Origin: Cellulomonas sp.
GTDB taxonomy: Bacteria; Actinomycetota; Actinomycetes; Actinomycetales; Cellulomonadaceae
Length of the DNA stretch: 64,000 bases
Assembly (NCBI RefSeq): GCF_017744555.1
Contig: NZ_JAGIBD010000011.1
Coordinates: forward strand, 13,873-77,872
Direction of reading: 5' to 3'
The notes beneath the pieces were generated by a model, which saw nothing but the letters and a program-made list of their open reading frames with translations, ran no database searches and had not been told where the DNA came from. Both the position numbers and the translations under genes were made by a program. This document shows, one piece after another, positions 34,030 through 42,555 of the stretch (position 1 is its first letter; each line of letters begins with the position of its first letter).

Positions 34030-34944
34030 GTGACCATCCGGATCGGCATCTCGGGCTGGCGGTACGCGCCGTGGCGCGGCGTCTTCTACCCCCAAGGCCT
34101 GCCGCAGCGTGCGGAGCTCGAGTTCGCGTCGCACCGGCTGACGTCGATCGAGGTCAACGGGTCGTTCTACTCGCTGCAGCGCCCCGAGAGCTACCAGGCG
34201 TGGGCGGCGCAGACGCCCGACGACTTCGTGTTCTCCGTGAAGGGGCCGCGGTTCGTCACGCACATGAAGAAGCTCGCCGACGTGCGCACGCCGGTCGCGA
34301 ACTTCCTGGCGAACGGCATGCTCGCGCTCGGGCCGAAGCTCGGCCCGGTGCTGTGGCAGCTGCCGCCGACGCTCGGGTTCGACGCCGACCGGCTCGCCCG
34401 TTTCTTCGACCTGCTCCCGCGCACGACGTCGGCCGCCGCGGCCCTGGCCACCGAGCACGACGAGCGCGTCGACGACCGGGCGTGGACCACGACCGACTCC
34501 GACCGCCCGCTGCGCCACGTGGTCGAGGTGCGCCATGCGACGTTCGAGACGCCCGCGTTCGTCGAGCTGCTGCGCGCGCACGACATCGGCCTCGTCGTCG
34601 CCGACACCGCGGGCCGCTGGCCGTGCCTCCACGACGTCACCTCCGACGTGGTCTATGTGCGCCTGCACGGCGACACCGAGCTCTACACGAGCGGGTACGA
34701 CGACGCCGCGCTCGACCGGTGGGCCGCACGGGTGCGCGCGTGGGCGGCGGGCGACGAGCCGGTGGACGTCGAGCGGCTCCTCGGGCCCGCGGCCGCGGCG
34801 TCGTCGCGCGACGTGTTCGTGTACTTCGACAACGACGTCAAGGTGCGCGCACCGTTCGACGCGCTGGGCCTGATCGCACGGGTGCGGGACGTGGCCGGCG
34901 TGGAGGCCGTGCACGAGGGCCCGGTGCCGCCGCCCGCCGCCTGA
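34030..34944 (+). CDS. DUF72 family protein (YecE-like)
   Basis: A 304-residue TIM-barrel-like DUF72 protein: IRIGISGWRYAPWRGVFYPQGLPQ, VNGSFYSLQRPESYQAWAAQTPDDFVFSVKG, VLWQLPPTL and DVFVYFDND are the family blocks. GTG start; CACACT seven bases upstream could be a leaderless -10. Function unknown in the family; actinobacterial members often sit near DNA-repair genes, here an AlkA-like glycosylase. Confidence 0.88.
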   Translation: MTIRIGISGWRYAPWRGVFYPQGLPQRAELEFASHRLTSIEVNGSFYSLQRPESYQAWAAQTPDDFVFSVKGPRFVTHMKKLADVRTPVANFLANGMLALGPKLGPVLWQLPPTLGFDADRLARFFDLLPRTTSAAAALATEHDERVDDRAWTTTDSDRPLRHVVEVRHATFETPAFVELLRAHDIGLVVADTAGRWPCLHDVTSDVVYVRLHGDTELYTSGYDDAALDRWAARVRAWAAGDEPVDVERLLGPAAAASSRDVFVYFDNDVKVRAPFDALGLIARVRDVAGVEAVHEGPVPPPAA

Positions 34945-34951
34945 CGACGGC

Positions 34952-35323
34952 TCAGTGGCCGCGCAGCTTCTCGATGAGCCGCCGGTCCCGCTTGGTGGGG
35001 CGCCCCGCGCCGCGGTCGCGCTGCCCGGCGACCGCGACCTGCTCACGGGGGACGACGGCGGGGGAGCGGTCGAGGTAGCAGGCGACCGCGACGTCCGCAC
35101 CGACGCGCTTCACGATGGTCCGCTGCACGATCACGATCCGCTCGCGCGCTCCGCCGCGGACGTGCACCTCGTCGCCCTGGACCACCTGCGTCGCGGGCTT
35201 GGCGCGGTCGCCGTTGACGCGCACATGGCCCGCGCGGCACGCCGCACCGGCCGCCGAACGTGTGGGGAACAGGCGGACGGCCCACGTCCACGCATCGACC
35301 CGGGCCCGGGACACCTCTGCCAT
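34952..35323 (-). CDS. S4-domain RNA-binding protein (Hsp15-like)
   Basis: A 123-residue protein with an N-terminal S4 domain (RVDAWTWAVRLFPTRSAAGAACRAGHVRVNGDRAKPATQVVQGDEVHV) and a basic C-terminal tail (GRPTKRDRRLIEKLRG). It resembles Hsp15, which binds stalled 50S-peptidyl-tRNA complexes in ribosome rescue. ATG start, convergent with the DUF72 gene. Confidence 0.88.
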   Translation of the reverse strand: MAEVSRARVDAWTWAVRLFPTRSAAGAACRAGHVRVNGDRAKPATQVVQGDEVHVRGGARERIVIVQRTIVKRVGADVAVACYLDRSPAVVPREQVAVAGQRDRGAGRPTKRDRRLIEKLRGH

Positions 35324-35343
35324 CCCTCGACCCTCTCACGACG

Positions 35344-35356
35344 TCGAAACGCTTCA
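35344..35356 (+). promoter_or_regulatory. LacI-family-like half-palindrome upstream of the CE3-CBM2 gene
   Basis: TCGAAACGCTTCA resembles the CGAAAnnnTTCG-type boxes of LacI-family regulators of polysaccharide genes. It is 102 bases before the start codon. Evidence is the sequence shape and position only. Confidence 0.3.
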
Positions 35357-35457
35357 CCGCCGTGTTCGCCGGGACCCGTCCCGCCACGCTCGGCGGTGGT
35401 GGGCCGCCGCCCGCCGGTCGGGCGAGGAGCCCGCCTCGTGCGCCCCGGGAGGACCCG

Positions 35458-36576
35458 ATGACGACCCGTCCGACGACCCGCCTGATCCGAGTGCTGGCGA
35501 GCGTGGCCGGCGCGCTCGCGCTGCTCCTCGGCGGTGCGCTCGCGCTCGCCGGCCCCACGTCGGCGGCCGACCCGGTGCGCATCATGACGCTCGGCGACTC
35601 GATCACGGGCTCGCCGGGCTGCTGGCGGGCGCTGCTCTGGCAGAAGCTCCAGCAGGCCGGGCACACGAACATCGACATGGTCGGCACGCTGCCCGCGCAG
35701 GGCTGCGGCCTCCCGTACGACGGCGACAACGAGGGCCACGGCGGCTACCTCGTGACGAACGTCGCCGACCAGAACCAGCTCGTCGGGTGGCTCGCGTCGA
35801 CGAAGCCCGACGTCGTCGTCATGCACTTCGGCACGAACGACGTGTGGAGCAACCGGTCGACGCAGCAGATCCTCGCGGCGTACACGACGCTCGTGCAGCA
35901 GATGCGCGCGAGCAACCCCCGCATGAAGGTGCTGGTCGCGCAGATCATCCCGGTGGCGCCGTCGTCCTGCGCCGAGTGCCCCGGCCGGACCAGCGCCCTG
36001 AACGCCGCGATCCCCGCGTGGGCCGCCGGCCTGACGACGGCCGCCTCACCGATCACGGTCGTCGACCAGTGGACCGGCTGGGTCCCCGCGACCGACACGG
36101 GCGACGGCGTGCACCCCAACGACGCGGGCACCGTGAAGATGGCCGACCGGTGGTACCCGGCGCTCGAGGCGACGCTGGACGGCACGACGCCGACGACCAC
36201 GCCGACGCCCACGCCGACCACCCCGACGCCCACCCCGACGGCCAGCCCCACGTACACGATGCCGCCGGTCCCGCCGGGCACCCCCGGCTGCATCGCCACG
36301 TACACGCTGGCCAGCACCTGGCCCGGCGGGTTCGTCGCGAGCGTCCGCGTCACCGCCGTCGGCGCCCCGATCACCGGCTGGCGCGTGACGCTCTCGCTGC
36401 CGAACGGCCAGGTCGCGAACGCGTGGAGCGCGCAGCCCACGCTGACCTCGGGCGACGCCAGGCAGTTCGGCAACGCGGCGTGGAACGGCTCCCTGGCCGT
36501 CGGCCAGGCGACCGAGTTCGGCTTCCAGGGCACCGGCGACGGTCAGGCCGCCGGCGTGAACTGCTCGCCCGCCTGA
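35458..36576 (+). CDS. Secreted SGNH (CE3-like) esterase with C-terminal CBM2
   Basis: A 372-residue secreted enzyme likely removing acetyl groups from xylan. Signal peptide about 1-36 (cleavage near TSAAD). The SGNH domain has block I GDSIT (Ser48), HFGTND and the catalytic DGVHPND near residue 217. A Pro-Thr linker (about 243-266, TPTPTPT repeats) leads to a CBM2 of about 95 residues, beginning CIATYTLASTWPGGFVASV and ending GTGDGQAAGVNCS, with the conserved Trp/Asn and a disulfide-forming Cys pair. ATG follows GGGAGGACCCG. CBM2 indicates cellulose or xylan targeting. Confidence 0.9.
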   Translation: MTTRPTTRLIRVLASVAGALALLLGGALALAGPTSAADPVRIMTLGDSITGSPGCWRALLWQKLQQAGHTNIDMVGTLPAQGCGLPYDGDNEGHGGYLVTNVADQNQLVGWLASTKPDVVVMHFGTNDVWSNRSTQQILAAYTTLVQQMRASNPRMKVLVAQIIPVAPSSCAECPGRTSALNAAIPAWAAGLTTAASPITVVDQWTGWVPATDTGDGVHPNDAGTVKMADRWYPALEATLDGTTPTTTPTPTPTTPTPTPTASPTYTMPPVPPGTPGCIATYTLASTWPGGFVASVRVTAVGAPITGWRVTLSLPNGQVANAWSAQPTLTSGDARQFGNAAWNGSLAVGQATEFGFQGTGDGQAAGVNCSPA

Positions 36577-36582
36577 CATGCA

Positions 36583-36594
36583 TACGGTGGGGCC
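36583..36594 (+). promoter_or_regulatory. Leaderless -10 element of the amidohydrolase gene
   Basis: TACGGT is followed by 6 bases and then the ATG, the TANNNT-N6/7-start layout of actinobacterial leaderless mRNAs. No ribosome binding site is visible. Confidence 0.6.
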
Positions 36595-37827
36595 ATGCCT
36601 CCCACCACACCCCAGGTCGTCGCGATCGTCGGCGGCCACGTCGTCCCCGTCTCCAGCGCCCCGGTCCCCGGCGGCACCGTCGTCGTCACCGACGGGCGGA
36701 TCACCGCCGTCGGCGCCGACGTCGCGGTGCCCGCCGGGGCCCGGGTGATCGACGCGACCGGTCGCTGGGTGCTGCCGGGGTTCGTCGAGGCCCACGGCCA
36801 CGTCGGGCTGCACGAGGAGGGTGAGGGCCCCGCGGGCGACGACACGAACGAGATGGTCACGCCCAACACGGCCGGGGTCCGGGCGGTCGACGCGGTGAAC
36901 ATCGAGGACGAGGGGTTCCGCGACGCGCTCGTCGGCGGCATCACGTCCGTCGTCGTCAAGCCCGGGTCGGGCAACCCGATCGGCGGGCAGTCGGTCGCGA
37001 TGAAGACGTGGGGCGGCCGCACGGTCGACGAGCAGGTCATCTCGGCGTCGGTCAGCGTGAAGTCGGCGCTCGGCGAGAACCCGAAGCGCGTGTACGGGCA
37101 GCGCACCCAGCTGCCGTCGACCCGGCTCGGCACCGCGTTCGTCATCCGGGAGGCGCTCACGAAGGCCCGGAACTACGCGACCGCCCGCGCCGCGGCGTCG
37201 TCCAAGGGCGAGCCGTTCGCGACCGACCTCACGCTCGAGACCCTCGCCCGCGTGCTCGACGGCGAGCTCGTGTGGGACCAGCACACGCACCGCCACGACG
37301 ACATCGCCACCGCCCTGCGGCTGGCCGACGAGTTCGGCTACCGCCTCGTCGTCAACCACGGCACCGAGGCGCACAAGATCGCCGACGTGCTCGCCGAGCG
37401 CGACGTGCCTGTGGTGTTCGGGCCGCTGTTCACGAGCCGGTCGAAGGTCGAGCTGCGGGACCGGGCCATCGCGAACCTCGCGGCGCTCGCGGCCGCCGGT
37501 GTCCGGGTCGCGATCACGACGGACCACCCCGTCGTGCCGATCAACTTCCTGGTCCACCAGGCGACGCTCGCGGTCAAGGAGGGGCTGCCGCGGCAGACCG
37601 CGCTCGAGGCGCTCACGGTCAACCCGGCGGAGTTCTTCGGTCTGTCGGAGCGTGTCGGTGCGCTCGAGCCGGGGCGAGACGGCGACGTCGTCGTCTGGTC
37701 GGGCGACCCGCTCGACGTGCACTCGCGCGCCGAGCACGTGCTGATCGACGGCCGGACGGTCTACACGTGGGACGCGGAGGCGCATCGGGGGCGGGTCGTC
37801 GAGCGCACGGAGCGCTTCGCGTCCTGA
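36595..37827 (+). CDS. Amidohydrolase-superfamily metal hydrolase (imidazolonepropionase-like)
   Basis: A 410-residue cytoplasmic hydrolase. The beta-sandwich N-terminus leads to GFVEAHGHVG (HxH metal motif about 66), the barrel His of RLVVNHGTEAHK, and the C-terminal TTDHPVVP (metal-binding Asp). The tail VGALEPGRDGDVVVWSGDPLD is typical. Homologues include imidazolonepropionase-like and peptidase-like members; the substrate cannot be assigned. Leaderless promoter upstream, perfect terminator downstream. Confidence 0.85.
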   Translation: MPPTTPQVVAIVGGHVVPVSSAPVPGGTVVVTDGRITAVGADVAVPAGARVIDATGRWVLPGFVEAHGHVGLHEEGEGPAGDDTNEMVTPNTAGVRAVDAVNIEDEGFRDALVGGITSVVVKPGSGNPIGGQSVAMKTWGGRTVDEQVISASVSVKSALGENPKRVYGQRTQLPSTRLGTAFVIREALTKARNYATARAAASSKGEPFATDLTLETLARVLDGELVWDQHTHRHDDIATALRLADEFGYRLVVNHGTEAHKIADVLAERDVPVVFGPLFTSRSKVELRDRAIANLAALAAAGVRVAITTDHPVVPINFLVHQATLAVKEGLPRQTALEALTVNPAEFFGLSERVGALEPGRDGDVVVWSGDPLDVHSRAEHVLIDGRTVYTWDAEAHRGRVVERTERFAS

Positions 37828-37855
37828 CCCTGCGGGCCACCGCCTGACGGACGAC

Positions 37856-37894
37856 GTGAAGGGTTCGTCGCACCTGGTGCGACGAACCCTTCAC
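37856..37894. terminator. Perfect 19-bp bidirectional terminator between amidohydrolase and pgi
   Basis: GTGAAGGGTTCGTCGCACC pairs perfectly with its complement around a single central T (effective loop about 5). It lies 29 bases after the amidohydrolase stop and 17 bases beyond the convergent pgi stop. Confidence 0.85.
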
Positions 37895-37910
37895 GGTGGG
37901 ACCGGGACCG

Positions 37911-39593
37911 TCAGCGACGCAGCTCGAGGTACTTCGCGATGAGGGCCTTGGTCGACGGATCCTGCGCGGCGAGCGCCGACGCGTCGCCCTCGACCGCGGG
38001 CGCGATCTCGGTCGCGAGCTTCTTGCCGAGCTCCACGCCCCACTGGTCGAACGAGTCGATGCCCCACACGACGCCCTGCACGAACGTGATGTGCTCATAC
38101 AGAGCGATGAGCTGACCCAGCACCGACGGCGTGAGCGACGGGGCGAGGATCGACGTCGTCGGGCGGTTCCCCGAGAACACCCGCGCCGGCACGATGTCCT
38201 CCGCGGTGCCCTCGGCCCGCACCTCGTCGGCCGTCTTGCCGAACGCGAGCGCCTTCGTCTGCGCGAAGTAGTTCGCCAGGAACAGCGCGTGGACGTCGGT
38301 GTCGCCGTCCTTCAGCGGGTGCGCGGGGTTCGCCACGGCGATGAAGTCGGCCGGGATGAGCCGCGTGCCCTGGTGGATGAGCTGGTAGAACGCGTGCTGG
38401 CCGTTGGTGCCGGGCTCGCCCCAGAACACCTCGCCCGTCTGCGTGGTCACGGGCGTGCCGTCCCAGCGCACCGACTTGCCGTTCGACTCCATGGTCAGCT
38501 GCTGCAGGTACGCCGGGAACCGGTGCAGGTACTGCGCGTACGGCAGCACCGCGTGGGTGTGCGCGCCGAGGAAGTTGACGTACCAGATGTTGAGCAGCCC
38601 CATGAGCACCGGGACGTTGCTCGAGAACGGCGTGGTCGCGACGTGCTCGTCGACCGCGTGGAACCCGGCGAGGAAGTCGCGGAACCTGTCGGGACCGATC
38701 GCGATCGCGAGCGACGTGCCGATCGCGGAGTCCACCGAGTACCGGCCGCCGACCCAGTCCCAGAAGCCGAACGCGTTGGCGGGGTCGATGCCGAACGCCG
38801 CGACCTTGTCGAGCGCCGTCGAGACGGCGACGAAGTGCTTCGCGACGGCGTCCGTGCGGGCCGCGTCGTCGTCCGCGAGGTGGCCGGCCGCGGCGAGCTG
38901 CTCCCAGAGCCACGCGCGGGCGAGGCGCGCGTTCGTCAGCGTCTCCAGGGTGCCGAACGTCTTCGACGCGACGATGAACAGGGTGGTCGTCGGGTCGAGG
39001 TCCTTGACCTTCTCGGCCAGGTCGGTCGGGTCGATGTTCGACACGAAGCGGACCTCGAGGCCCTCCTGCACGTACGGCTTGAGCGCCTCGTACGCCATGA
39101 CCGGGCCGAGGTCGGAGCCGCCGATGCCGATGTTGACGACCGTGCGCACCCGCTCGCCCGTCACGCCCGTCCAGGCACCCGAGCGGACCTTGTCGGCGAA
39201 CGCGTAGACCTTGGCGAGGACCTCCTGCACGTCGTGGTCGACGTCCTGCCCGTCGACGACGAGCGGGGGCTGCGCACCCGCCGGGCGGCGCAGGGCCGTG
39301 TGCAGGACCGCGCGGTCCTCGGTCACGTTGATGTGGTCGCCGCGCAGCTGCGCCTGCAGGCGGTCAGCGAGCCCGACCTCGTCGGCGAGGCGCACGAGCA
39401 GGGCCAGCGTCTCGTCGGTGACGAGGTTCTTCGACAGGTCGACGTGCAGGTCGGCCAGCGTGAGGGAGAGGCGCTCCGCGCGGCCGGGGTCGGTGGCGAA
39501 CCAGTCGCGCAGGTCGACGTGGAGCGTCGACTCGTGCGCGCTGAGGTCCTGCCAGGCGCTCGTGGAGGTCGCGTCGACGGGTGGCGTGGGCAT
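37911..39593 (-). CDS. pgi: Glucose-6-phosphate isomerase
   Basis: Interconverts glucose-6-phosphate and fructose-6-phosphate. The 560-residue length is normal for the large bacterial form. [19 protein letters not shown] binds phosphate, [16 protein letters not shown] and [16 protein letters not shown] follow, and the signature [11 protein letters not shown] and catalytic Glu of [18 protein letters not shown] are intact. TAGGTT at 39654-39659 (minus strand) is a plausible -10. It connects cellulose-derived glucose to glycolysis. Monocistronic. Confidence 0.97.
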   Translation of the reverse strand: MPTPPVDATSTSAWQDLSAHESTLHVDLRDWFATDPGRAERLSLTLADLHVDLSKNLVTDETLALLVRLADEVGLADRLQAQLRGDHINVTEDRAVLHTALRRPAGAQPPLVVDGQDVDHDVQEVLAKVYAFADKVRSGAWTGVTGERVRTVVNIGIGGSDLGPVMAYEALKPYVQEGLEVRFVSNIDPTDLAEKVKDLDPTTTLFIVASKTFGTLETLTNARLARAWLWEQLAAAGHLADDDAARTDAVAKHFVAVSTALDKVAAFGIDPANAFGFWDWVGGRYSVDSAIGTSLAIAIGPDRFRDFLAGFHAVDEHVATTPFSSNVPVLMGLLNIWYVNFLGAHTHAVLPYAQYLHRFPAYLQQLTMESNGKSVRWDGTPVTTQTGEVFWGEPGTNGQHAFYQLIHQGTRLIPADFIAVANPAHPLKDGDTDVHALFLANYFAQTKALAFGKTADEVRAEGTAEDIVPARVFSGNRPTTSILAPSLTPSVLGQLIALYEHITFVQGVVWGIDSFDQWGVELGKKLATEIAPAVEGDASALAAQDPSTKALIAKYLELRR

Positions 39594-39724
39594 GGAGACT
39601 CCCTCTGTGACGGGTGGACGGCGGCGACTGCGCGGCAGCGGGCGGCCGCGTCCAACCTAGTGCGCGCCGACAGGGGGTCGCACGGGACGTCCGGACCTGG
39701 GCAGGACCGTCCGCGCGGTGTGCC

Positions 39725-39736
39725 TAGGGTGTGGGC
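39725..39736 (+). promoter_or_regulatory. Leaderless -10 of the small membrane protein gene
   Basis: TAGGGT (39725-39730), six bases, then GTG at 39737. This layout argues for GTG 39737 rather than GTG 39731 as the start. Confidence 0.55.
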
Positions 39737-40060
39737 GTGTCCCGCATCCCCACCGCCGTGATCGCCGCCCTCACCCTCGTCGTCGGGTTCGCCGTCGCGC
39801 AGTCGACGGGCGTGCGCGCCCTCGGCGGGGCCGTGCTGCTCGCCGGCGTCGCGTGGTGCGCGGTCCGCGCCTGGCGGCCCGCCGGTGCCGCGCGCACGCT
39901 CGCCGTGGTCGTCATCGGCGCGGTGTGCTTCGTCGCGTCCCACCTGCTCGCGCCGTACCTGGGGGCGTGGCCGTCCGTCGTGCTCGTCGCGGCCGTGCTC
40001 GGGGTCGCGACCTGGCTGCTCGTCGACCACCGCACGAGCGGGCTGCTCGCGCAGTCCTGA
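39737..40060 (+). CDS. Small integral membrane protein, 107 aa
   Basis: Four hydrophobic segments (AVIAALTLVVGFAVA, LGGAVLLAGVAWCAV, LAVVVIGAVCFVASHLLA, VVLVAAVLGVATWLLV). It resembles small actinobacterial membrane proteins without assigned function. The leaderless -10 sets the start. Convergent with the oxidoreductase gene, 3 bases between stops. Confidence 0.75.
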   Translation: MSRIPTAVIAALTLVVGFAVAQSTGVRALGGAVLLAGVAWCAVRAWRPAGAARTLAVVVIGAVCFVASHLLAPYLGAWPSVVLVAAVLGVATWLLVDHRTSGLLAQS

Positions 40061-40063
40061 CGC

Positions 40064-41119
40064 CTACGCGTCCCCGAGGGCCGACCTGACGAGCGGCGCG
40101 ACCTCGGTGCCGAGCAGCTCGATCGCGCGCAGCGACTCGCGCTGCGGCACGCCGGACAGGTCCATCTGGAACGCCTGGCGGTCGTGCCCGAGCACCGCGT
40201 GCAGCTCGACGATGTGGGACGCGACCTCCTCGGGCTCGCCGACGAAGTACGCGCCGCCGCGCGAGGCCTGCGACTCGAACGCGATCCGGTTGGGCTGGCT
40301 GAACCCGCGCTCGGAGGCGATCCGGGCCATCGACGCGCGCCAGTACGGGTAGAAGAACTCGCGTGCGGCGCGGCCGTCGTCGGCGACGAAGCCCATGCCG
40401 GCGACGGACACGAACGGACCGTCGGGCCGCGGGGAGGCGGACTCGGCGAACGCCCGCCGGTACGACTCGACGAGCGGGGCGAACGACGCCGGCCGGCCGC
40501 CGATGATCGCGTAGCTCACGGGCAGGCCGAGCACGCCGGCGCGGACGGAGGACCGGGGGCTGCCGCCGGTCGCGACGGCGATCCGCAGCCGCGGGCCGAG
40601 GCCGGGCTTGTCGAACGGGCGGGGGAGGACCACGGCGTCGTCGAGCGGCGGCCGGAACCGGCCCGACCACGTGACCCGCTCGGCGTCGTCGAGCGCGAGC
40701 AGCAGGCCGATCTTCTCGTCGTACAGGTCGTCGTAGTCGTCGAGCGACGCACCGAACAGGGGGTACGACTCGATGAACGACCCGCGCCCGGCGAGCAGCT
40801 CGACGCGGCCGCCGGAGTAGAGGTCCATCGTGGCGAACTGCTGGTAGACACGCACGGGGTCCTCGGTGGACAGCACCGTGACGGCCGACCCGACGGTGAT
40901 GCGCGACGTCTGGGCGAGGCCGGCGGCGATGACGGTCGACGGCGACGAGATCGCGTAGTCGGGCCGGTGGTGCTCGCCGATCCCGACGTAGTCCAGGCCG
41001 ACCTCCTCGGCCAGGCGGATCCGTTCGAGGACGTCCCGCAGCCGCTGCGCGGGGGAGGTGAGCGCGCCGCTGACCGGATCAGGGTGAATGTCGCCGAACG
41101 TGTAGAGACCCAGTTCCAT
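40064..41119 (-). CDS. LLM-class flavin-dependent oxidoreductase
   Basis: A 351-residue luciferase-like monooxygenase: MELGLYTFGDI, YVGIGEHHRPDYAISSPSTVIAAGLAQTSRI, STEDPVRVYQQFATMDLYSGGRVELLAGRGSF and RIAVATGGSPRS are characteristic of the FMN-dependent LLM group that has the EHH motif. ATG at 41119 is chosen because MELGLYTFGD is the usual N-terminus. It is divergent from the ROK regulator. Substrate unknown. Confidence 0.9.
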   Translation of the reverse strand: MELGLYTFGDIHPDPVSGALTSPAQRLRDVLERIRLAEEVGLDYVGIGEHHRPDYAISSPSTVIAAGLAQTSRITVGSAVTVLSTEDPVRVYQQFATMDLYSGGRVELLAGRGSFIESYPLFGASLDDYDDLYDEKIGLLLALDDAERVTWSGRFRPPLDDAVVLPRPFDKPGLGPRLRIAVATGGSPRSSVRAGVLGLPVSYAIIGGRPASFAPLVESYRRAFAESASPRPDGPFVSVAGMGFVADDGRAAREFFYPYWRASMARIASERGFSQPNRIAFESQASRGGAYFVGEPEEVASHIVELHAVLGHDRQAFQMDLSGVPQRESLRAIELLGTEVAPLVRSALGDA

Positions 41120-41230
41120 GTGCGAGGCAACGAACGGCACGCCCGTGCTGTTCCTGCGAACCCGCTGGTGGGGGCGCTGAACCGGAGGGGATTCGTCCCA
41201 TGAGTCAGGTGTGTGAACGGACGGTCACGA

Positions 41231-41246
41231 TGTGATCACGGTCACC
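41231..41246. promoter_or_regulatory. CRP/GlxR-like site upstream of the ROK regulator
   Basis: TGTGATCACGGTCACC matches TGTGA-N6-TCACA at 9 of 10 arm positions and lies 8 bases upstream of the -35 TTGACT, a position suited to activation by a cAMP receptor protein. Confidence 0.5.
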
Positions 41247-41254
41247 GGAGGGAG

Positions 41255-41289
41255 TTGACTTTGATTAATAAGGAAGTTCTACTAACAAA
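41255..41289 (+). promoter_or_regulatory. Promoter and AT-rich inverted repeat of the ROK regulator
   Basis: TTGACT (-35) is followed by TTTGATTAATAAGG and, inverted, GTTCTACTAACAA; the arms share a TTG(A)TTARTA core on opposite strands. This is the most AT-rich stretch in the region and fits a ROK/NagC-like operator for autoregulation. TACTAA at 41280-41285 is a possible -10 only five bases before the ATG, implying a leaderless message. Confidence 0.5.
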
Positions 41290-41290
41290 C

Positions 41291-42469
41291 ATGAGAGCGA
41301 CGACGGCGCCGCCCGCGGGAACCGGGCGAGGAGTCGGCCGGGCACTGCGGCCGACGGGCAAGGTGCTCCCCGAGCACGCCCGGGCCCACAACCGCTCGCT
41401 CGTCCTCGGCCACCTGTTCCACGAGACCGCCGCGTCCCGCGCCGACATCGCGCGCAGCACCGGTCTGACGCGGGTCACCGTCTCCGGCCTCGTCGCCGAG
41501 CTCATCGCCGAAGGCCTCGTCGAGGAGCAGGGCCTGCGCATCGAGGGCAAGGTCGGCAAGCCCGCCACGCTCGTCGCGATGCGCACCGACGCGTTCCAGA
41601 TCGTCGCCGTCGACCTCACGAGCGACTCGCGCATCCTCGGCGGCGTCCTGTCGATCGTCGGCGACGTCGTCGCCCGCCGCGAGGTCCCGCTCGACGGTCA
41701 GACGGGGGAGCGCGCGCTCGACCTGCTCGAAGGGCTCTGCCGCGACCTGCTCACGGCCGCCGACCAGCCCGTCCTCGGCATCGGCATCGCGTCGCCGGGC
41801 GTCATCGACCCCGACGGCGTCGTCGTCCAGGCGCCCAACCGCGGCTGGTACGACGTGCCGCTCGCGGCCCGGCTGAGCGAGCGCCTCGACGTGCCGGTGC
41901 ACGTCGCCAACGACGCCAACACGCGCGCCCTCGGCGAGTTCACGTACGGCCGGGCCGCCGGCGGCGGCTCGATCGTCGTGATGGTCGGCGAGGGCGTCGG
42001 CGCCGGGCTCGTGGTCGACGGCGCGCTCGTGCGCGGCCGGCACCACGCCGCCGGCGAGATCGGCCACGTCACCGTCGTGGACGGCGACCCGCGCGACGAG
42101 ACGCCGCTCGAGTGCGCGTGCGGCCGCGTGGGCTGCCTCGAGACCGTGCTCAGCGTGCCGGCCCTGCGACGGCGCACCCAGGGGCTCAGCCCCGAAGACT
42201 CCGACGCCGCCCTGGCGTCGGTGGGACGACTGCTCGGGATCGCACTCGCGCCCGTCGTCTCCGCGCTCGACCTCGCCGAGGTCCTGCTCTCCGGGCCCCC
42301 GGAGCTGCTGGACGGTCCTCTGCGGGAATCGGCGCTCGCCACCCTCCGCGCACGCACCATGCCAGTCATCGGGCAGGGACTGGACATGCGGATGGGTTCC
42401 CTCGACGAGGACGGGGCTCTCGCCGGTGCGGCGGTCCTCGTCCTGTCAGGCCAGCTCGGGGTCACGTGA
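41291..42469 (+). CDS. ROK-family transcriptional repressor of the amino-sugar operon
   Basis: A 392-residue regulator: N-terminal winged HTH (HETAASRADIARSTGLTRVTVSGLVAELIAEGLV), then a ROK sugar-binding domain with the zinc motif CACGRVGCLE (about 275) and GIGIASPGVIDPDG. It lacks a usable N-terminal ATP motif (DLTSDSR replaces DxGGT), so it is a regulator, not a kinase. ATG at 41291. It sits upstream of a sugar ABC importer, ROK kinase and nagB, so GlcNAc or its phosphate is a reasonable inducer. Confidence 0.88.
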   Translation: MRATTAPPAGTGRGVGRALRPTGKVLPEHARAHNRSLVLGHLFHETAASRADIARSTGLTRVTVSGLVAELIAEGLVEEQGLRIEGKVGKPATLVAMRTDAFQIVAVDLTSDSRILGGVLSIVGDVVARREVPLDGQTGERALDLLEGLCRDLLTAADQPVLGIGIASPGVIDPDGVVVQAPNRGWYDVPLAARLSERLDVPVHVANDANTRALGEFTYGRAAGGGSIVVMVGEGVGAGLVVDGALVRGRHHAAGEIGHVTVVDGDPRDETPLECACGRVGCLETVLSVPALRRRTQGLSPEDSDAALASVGRLLGIALAPVVSALDLAEVLLSGPPELLDGPLRESALATLRARTMPVIGQGLDMRMGSLDEDGALAGAAVLVLSGQLGVT

Positions 42470-42483
42470 CGACCCCGAGCCGA

Positions 42484-42497
42484 CCGACTGCAGTCGG
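42484..42497. promoter_or_regulatory. 14-bp palindrome upstream of the sugar-binding protein gene
   Basis: CCGACTGCAGTCGG is a perfect palindrome, 58 bases before the binding-protein start. It may be an operator for the importer genes. It does not match the DasR consensus (ACTGGTCTAGACCACT). Confidence 0.4.
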
Positions 42498-42555
42498 AAT
42501 CACCACCCCGGCGTCGCCGTCCGGCGAACGCCTCGCTCACGGGAGGAACCCCAAC

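Noticed and set aside
42484-42497. DasR (dre) binding site
   Set aside because: The palindrome lacks the TGGTCTAGACCA core.
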